NCBI RefSeq assembly: GCF_001404985.1
Contig: NZ_JRLF01000015.1
Location: 558,001-622,000, forward strand
Length of the DNA stretch: 64,000 bases
Source of the DNA: Flavobacterium aquidurense
GTDB taxonomy: Bacteria > Bacteroidota > Bacteroidia > Flavobacteriales > Flavobacteriaceae
Direction of reading: 5' to 3'
Part shown: positions 62,936 through 64,000 of the stretch, one piece after another
Position numbering within the stretch: position 1 is the first letter of the stretch
Layout: every line of letters begins with the position of its first letter
The notes under the pieces: model-generated
Databases searched by the model: none
Told to the model about the DNA's origin: nothing
Seen by the model: only the letters and a program-made list of their open reading frames with translations
Position numbers and translations under genes: made by a program

Positions 62936-63528
62936 TTTTGCTTTAGGTTTTCTTTTACTTCGTTGAACCATTCGTTTTTAAGAATACTCAAAACAATCGA
63001 ATCACGACGTACTTCGCTATTTGCTGTTGGCATATGACTTCTTAAAACGCCTTCGACTTTACAGCCAATACTTTTCATGGCAGCAATGCTTCGCTCGTTA
63101 TTGTTATCAGCACGAAATTCTATACGCTCCATTTCCAGAGTCTCAAAAGCAAACTGCAGCAATAGAAATTTACAATGCTTATTAAGTCCTGTTCCTCTAA
63201 AAACAGATCCGTACCAGGTATATCCTAATTGTAATGTTTTATAATCAAGTTGAATATCATAAAAACGGGTTGAACCTGCGTATTTTTGAGTTTTTTTATC
63301 GAAAACTATAAACGGAAGTTCCCTTTTGTCTTCACGCGCTTTTATAGCAGACTGAATGTATTTGATTAAATTTTCTTTTCCGTTGGCACCAACTAATGAA
63401 TATTTCCAGGTTTCTGGTTCGTTGATCGATATTTCTAATAAATTATCGACATCTGATTCTTGCAAAGAACGCAGTAGAACCAAATCGTCTTCTAAAATAA
63501 TATTGTCTGAGAAATTGAATGTATTCAT
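62929..63528 (-). CDS. GNAT-family N-acetyltransferase (RimJ/RimL type)
   Basis: 199 residues from ATG 63528 (MNTFNFSDNIILEDDLVLL), preferred to 63555. Acetyl-CoA fold with LRSLQESDVDNLLEIS, the LGYTWYGSVFRGTGLNKHCKFLLL motif-A region and DNNNERSIAAMKSIGCKVEG near the C-terminus, all as in ribosomal-protein or small-molecule N-acetyltransferases of the RimJ/L group. Substrate unknown. It overlaps the tandem repeat at its 3' end by a few bases. Confidence 0.88.
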   Translation of the reverse strand: MNTFNFSDNIILEDDLVLLRSLQESDVDNLLEISINEPETWKYSLVGANGKENLIKYIQSAIKAREDKRELPFIVFDKKTQKYAGSTRFYDIQLDYKTLQLGYTWYGSVFRGTGLNKHCKFLLLQFAFETLEMERIEFRADNNNERSIAAMKSIGCKVEGVLRSHMPTANSEVRRDSIVLSILKNEWFNEVKENLKQKL

Positions 63529-63610
63529 GGGTTTTATTTCTTTTGCCAATCCCAACTCCTAATTCGGATAAAGTGATTTCAATAGTTTTTATTTTGGGAT
63601 TCAATGTGTA

Positions 63611-63809
63611 GTCCCTACGGGACAAATCATGTATTTATAAATATGTTTTTCTACCAATATTTGATCTCTACGAGATATCACTTTGCTAGATTTATTCTGA
63701 AAATATAAAGAATTAATCTCTACGAGATATTTACCTTTAAACATTTATTCCGTTAGGAACTAAATATTGGTAAAAAAAAGAACAACAGACAAAATTGTCC
63801 CGTAGGGAC
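63611..63809. repeat. Cluster of five short palindromes
   Basis: GTCCCTACGGGAC (63611), ATCTCTACGAGAT (63664 and 63716), TTCCGTTAGGAA (63748) and GTCCCGTAGGGAC (63797). ACCAATATTT (63653) and AAATATTGGT (63762) form an outer inverted pair around the middle three. There is no gene in 63556-63903. Confidence 0.75.
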
Positions 63810-63903
63810 TATACTTTTGAGAATCTCTGTGAAATCTCTATACGCTTTGTATTATACCTATTTCACAGATTCGCGAAATAATCACAAAGACTGACAAATT
63901 TTA

Positions 63904-64000
63904 TTACTCACTCATTTCGTCATAACGCTCCGGAACTTGCGGATCGTATAAAGGAAGTTTGAATTCCTCCATCAATTCAACCAACTTATTCATGGTTTTA
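63904..64000 (-). CDS. C-terminal end of a gene running off the right edge
   Basis: An open minus-strand frame enters from the window edge and stops at 63904-63906. An ATG at 63993 would give only 29 residues, so the real start is likely outside. The visible tail is acidic (PLYDPQVPERYDEMSE). The protein cannot be identified. Confidence 0.5.
   Translation of the reverse strand, partial: KTMNKLVELMEEFKLPLYDPQVPERYDEMSE

Overview
The window is a chromosomal stretch from an AT-rich Bacteroidota, almost certainly a Flavobacterium-type member of the Flavobacteriaceae. The evidence is GldI with its neighbouring peptidyl-prolyl isomerases, a type IX secretion sorting domain on a subtilase, promoters of the Bacteroidota form TAnnTTTG, weak Shine-Dalgarno signals, LysM/T9SS-style envelope genes and many lineage-typical domains of unknown function (DUF2809, DUF3810, DUF4268, DUF2805). 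I see no rRNA, tRNA, CRISPR array, prophage or complete insertion sequence. Most genes are core housekeeping or envelope functions. The unusual material is concentrated in the intergenic DNA.

Layout. 1-3.6 kb: a nitric-oxide/copper-flavoured cluster (end of a SCO-family copper chaperone, a multi-pass membrane protein with histidine-rich helices, the Ric/YtfE di-iron repair protein, a lipoprotein azurin and an Rrf2 regulator with three cysteines). 3.6-6 kb: a NYN-LOTUS putative RNA-binding nuclease and a membrane-anchored FMN glutamate-synthase-like protein. 6-8.3 kb: two paralogous small lipoproteins and a GH88 hydrolase. 8.4-14.9 kb: DUF2809, an MsbA-like ABC exporter, RdgB, a DEAD-box helicase, a carboxypeptidase-regulatory-like envelope protein, a DHCW cupin and a 36-residue basic protein. 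15-21 kb: PepD, DUF3810, an ECF sigma factor with a membrane partner, a PlsC-like acyltransferase, a Nudix hydrolase and DUF4268. 21-30 kb on the minus strand: MnmA, a T9SS subtilase, nitronate monooxygenase and a small secreted protein in one close-packed run, then YwqK-like, YidC and CTP synthase. 30-40 kb, minus: DUF2752/DUF4190, DUF3820, a NagB-PIG-L fusion, OsmC, two large LysM proteins and GMP synthase. 40-49 kb: lipoproteins, PoxB-like pyruvate oxidase, CbpA/CbpM, a Rid-family protein and a ClC channel. 49-53 kb: the NrnA-GldI-PPIase-PPIase operon. 53-64 kb: an EamA permease, DoxX, AqpZ, a sterol-desaturase-like enzyme, DUF2805, an M61 peptidase, a GH92 mannosidase, a GNAT acetyltransferase and a gene running off the right edge.

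How the genes work together. The left cluster reads as sensing (Rrf2) and repair (Ric) of nitrosative or oxidative damage with a periplasmic copper electron carrier. The GldI operon supplies envelope protein folding for gliding and type IX secretion. Two LysM proteins upstream of OsmC look like envelope or peptidoglycan scaffolds: one carries a periplasmic-binding-protein-like C-terminus (LpoA-like layout), the other a coiled coil and a SPOR-like end. The GH88 and GH92 enzymes point to polysaccharide and glycan degradation.

The most distinctive feature is a set of short intergenic repeat families with a fixed phase: a conserved seed followed by two or three variable bases (CTAAGnnn and CAAAGnnn with period 8, CAGTnn with period about 6). 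They often occur as inverted pairs right at gene ends. Other repeats are a 96-nt element duplicated at exactly 104-nt spacing, a segment framed by two oppositely oriented copies of one terminator hairpin around a structured element, a 131-bp MITE-like palindrome, and a cluster of five small palindromes near the right edge.
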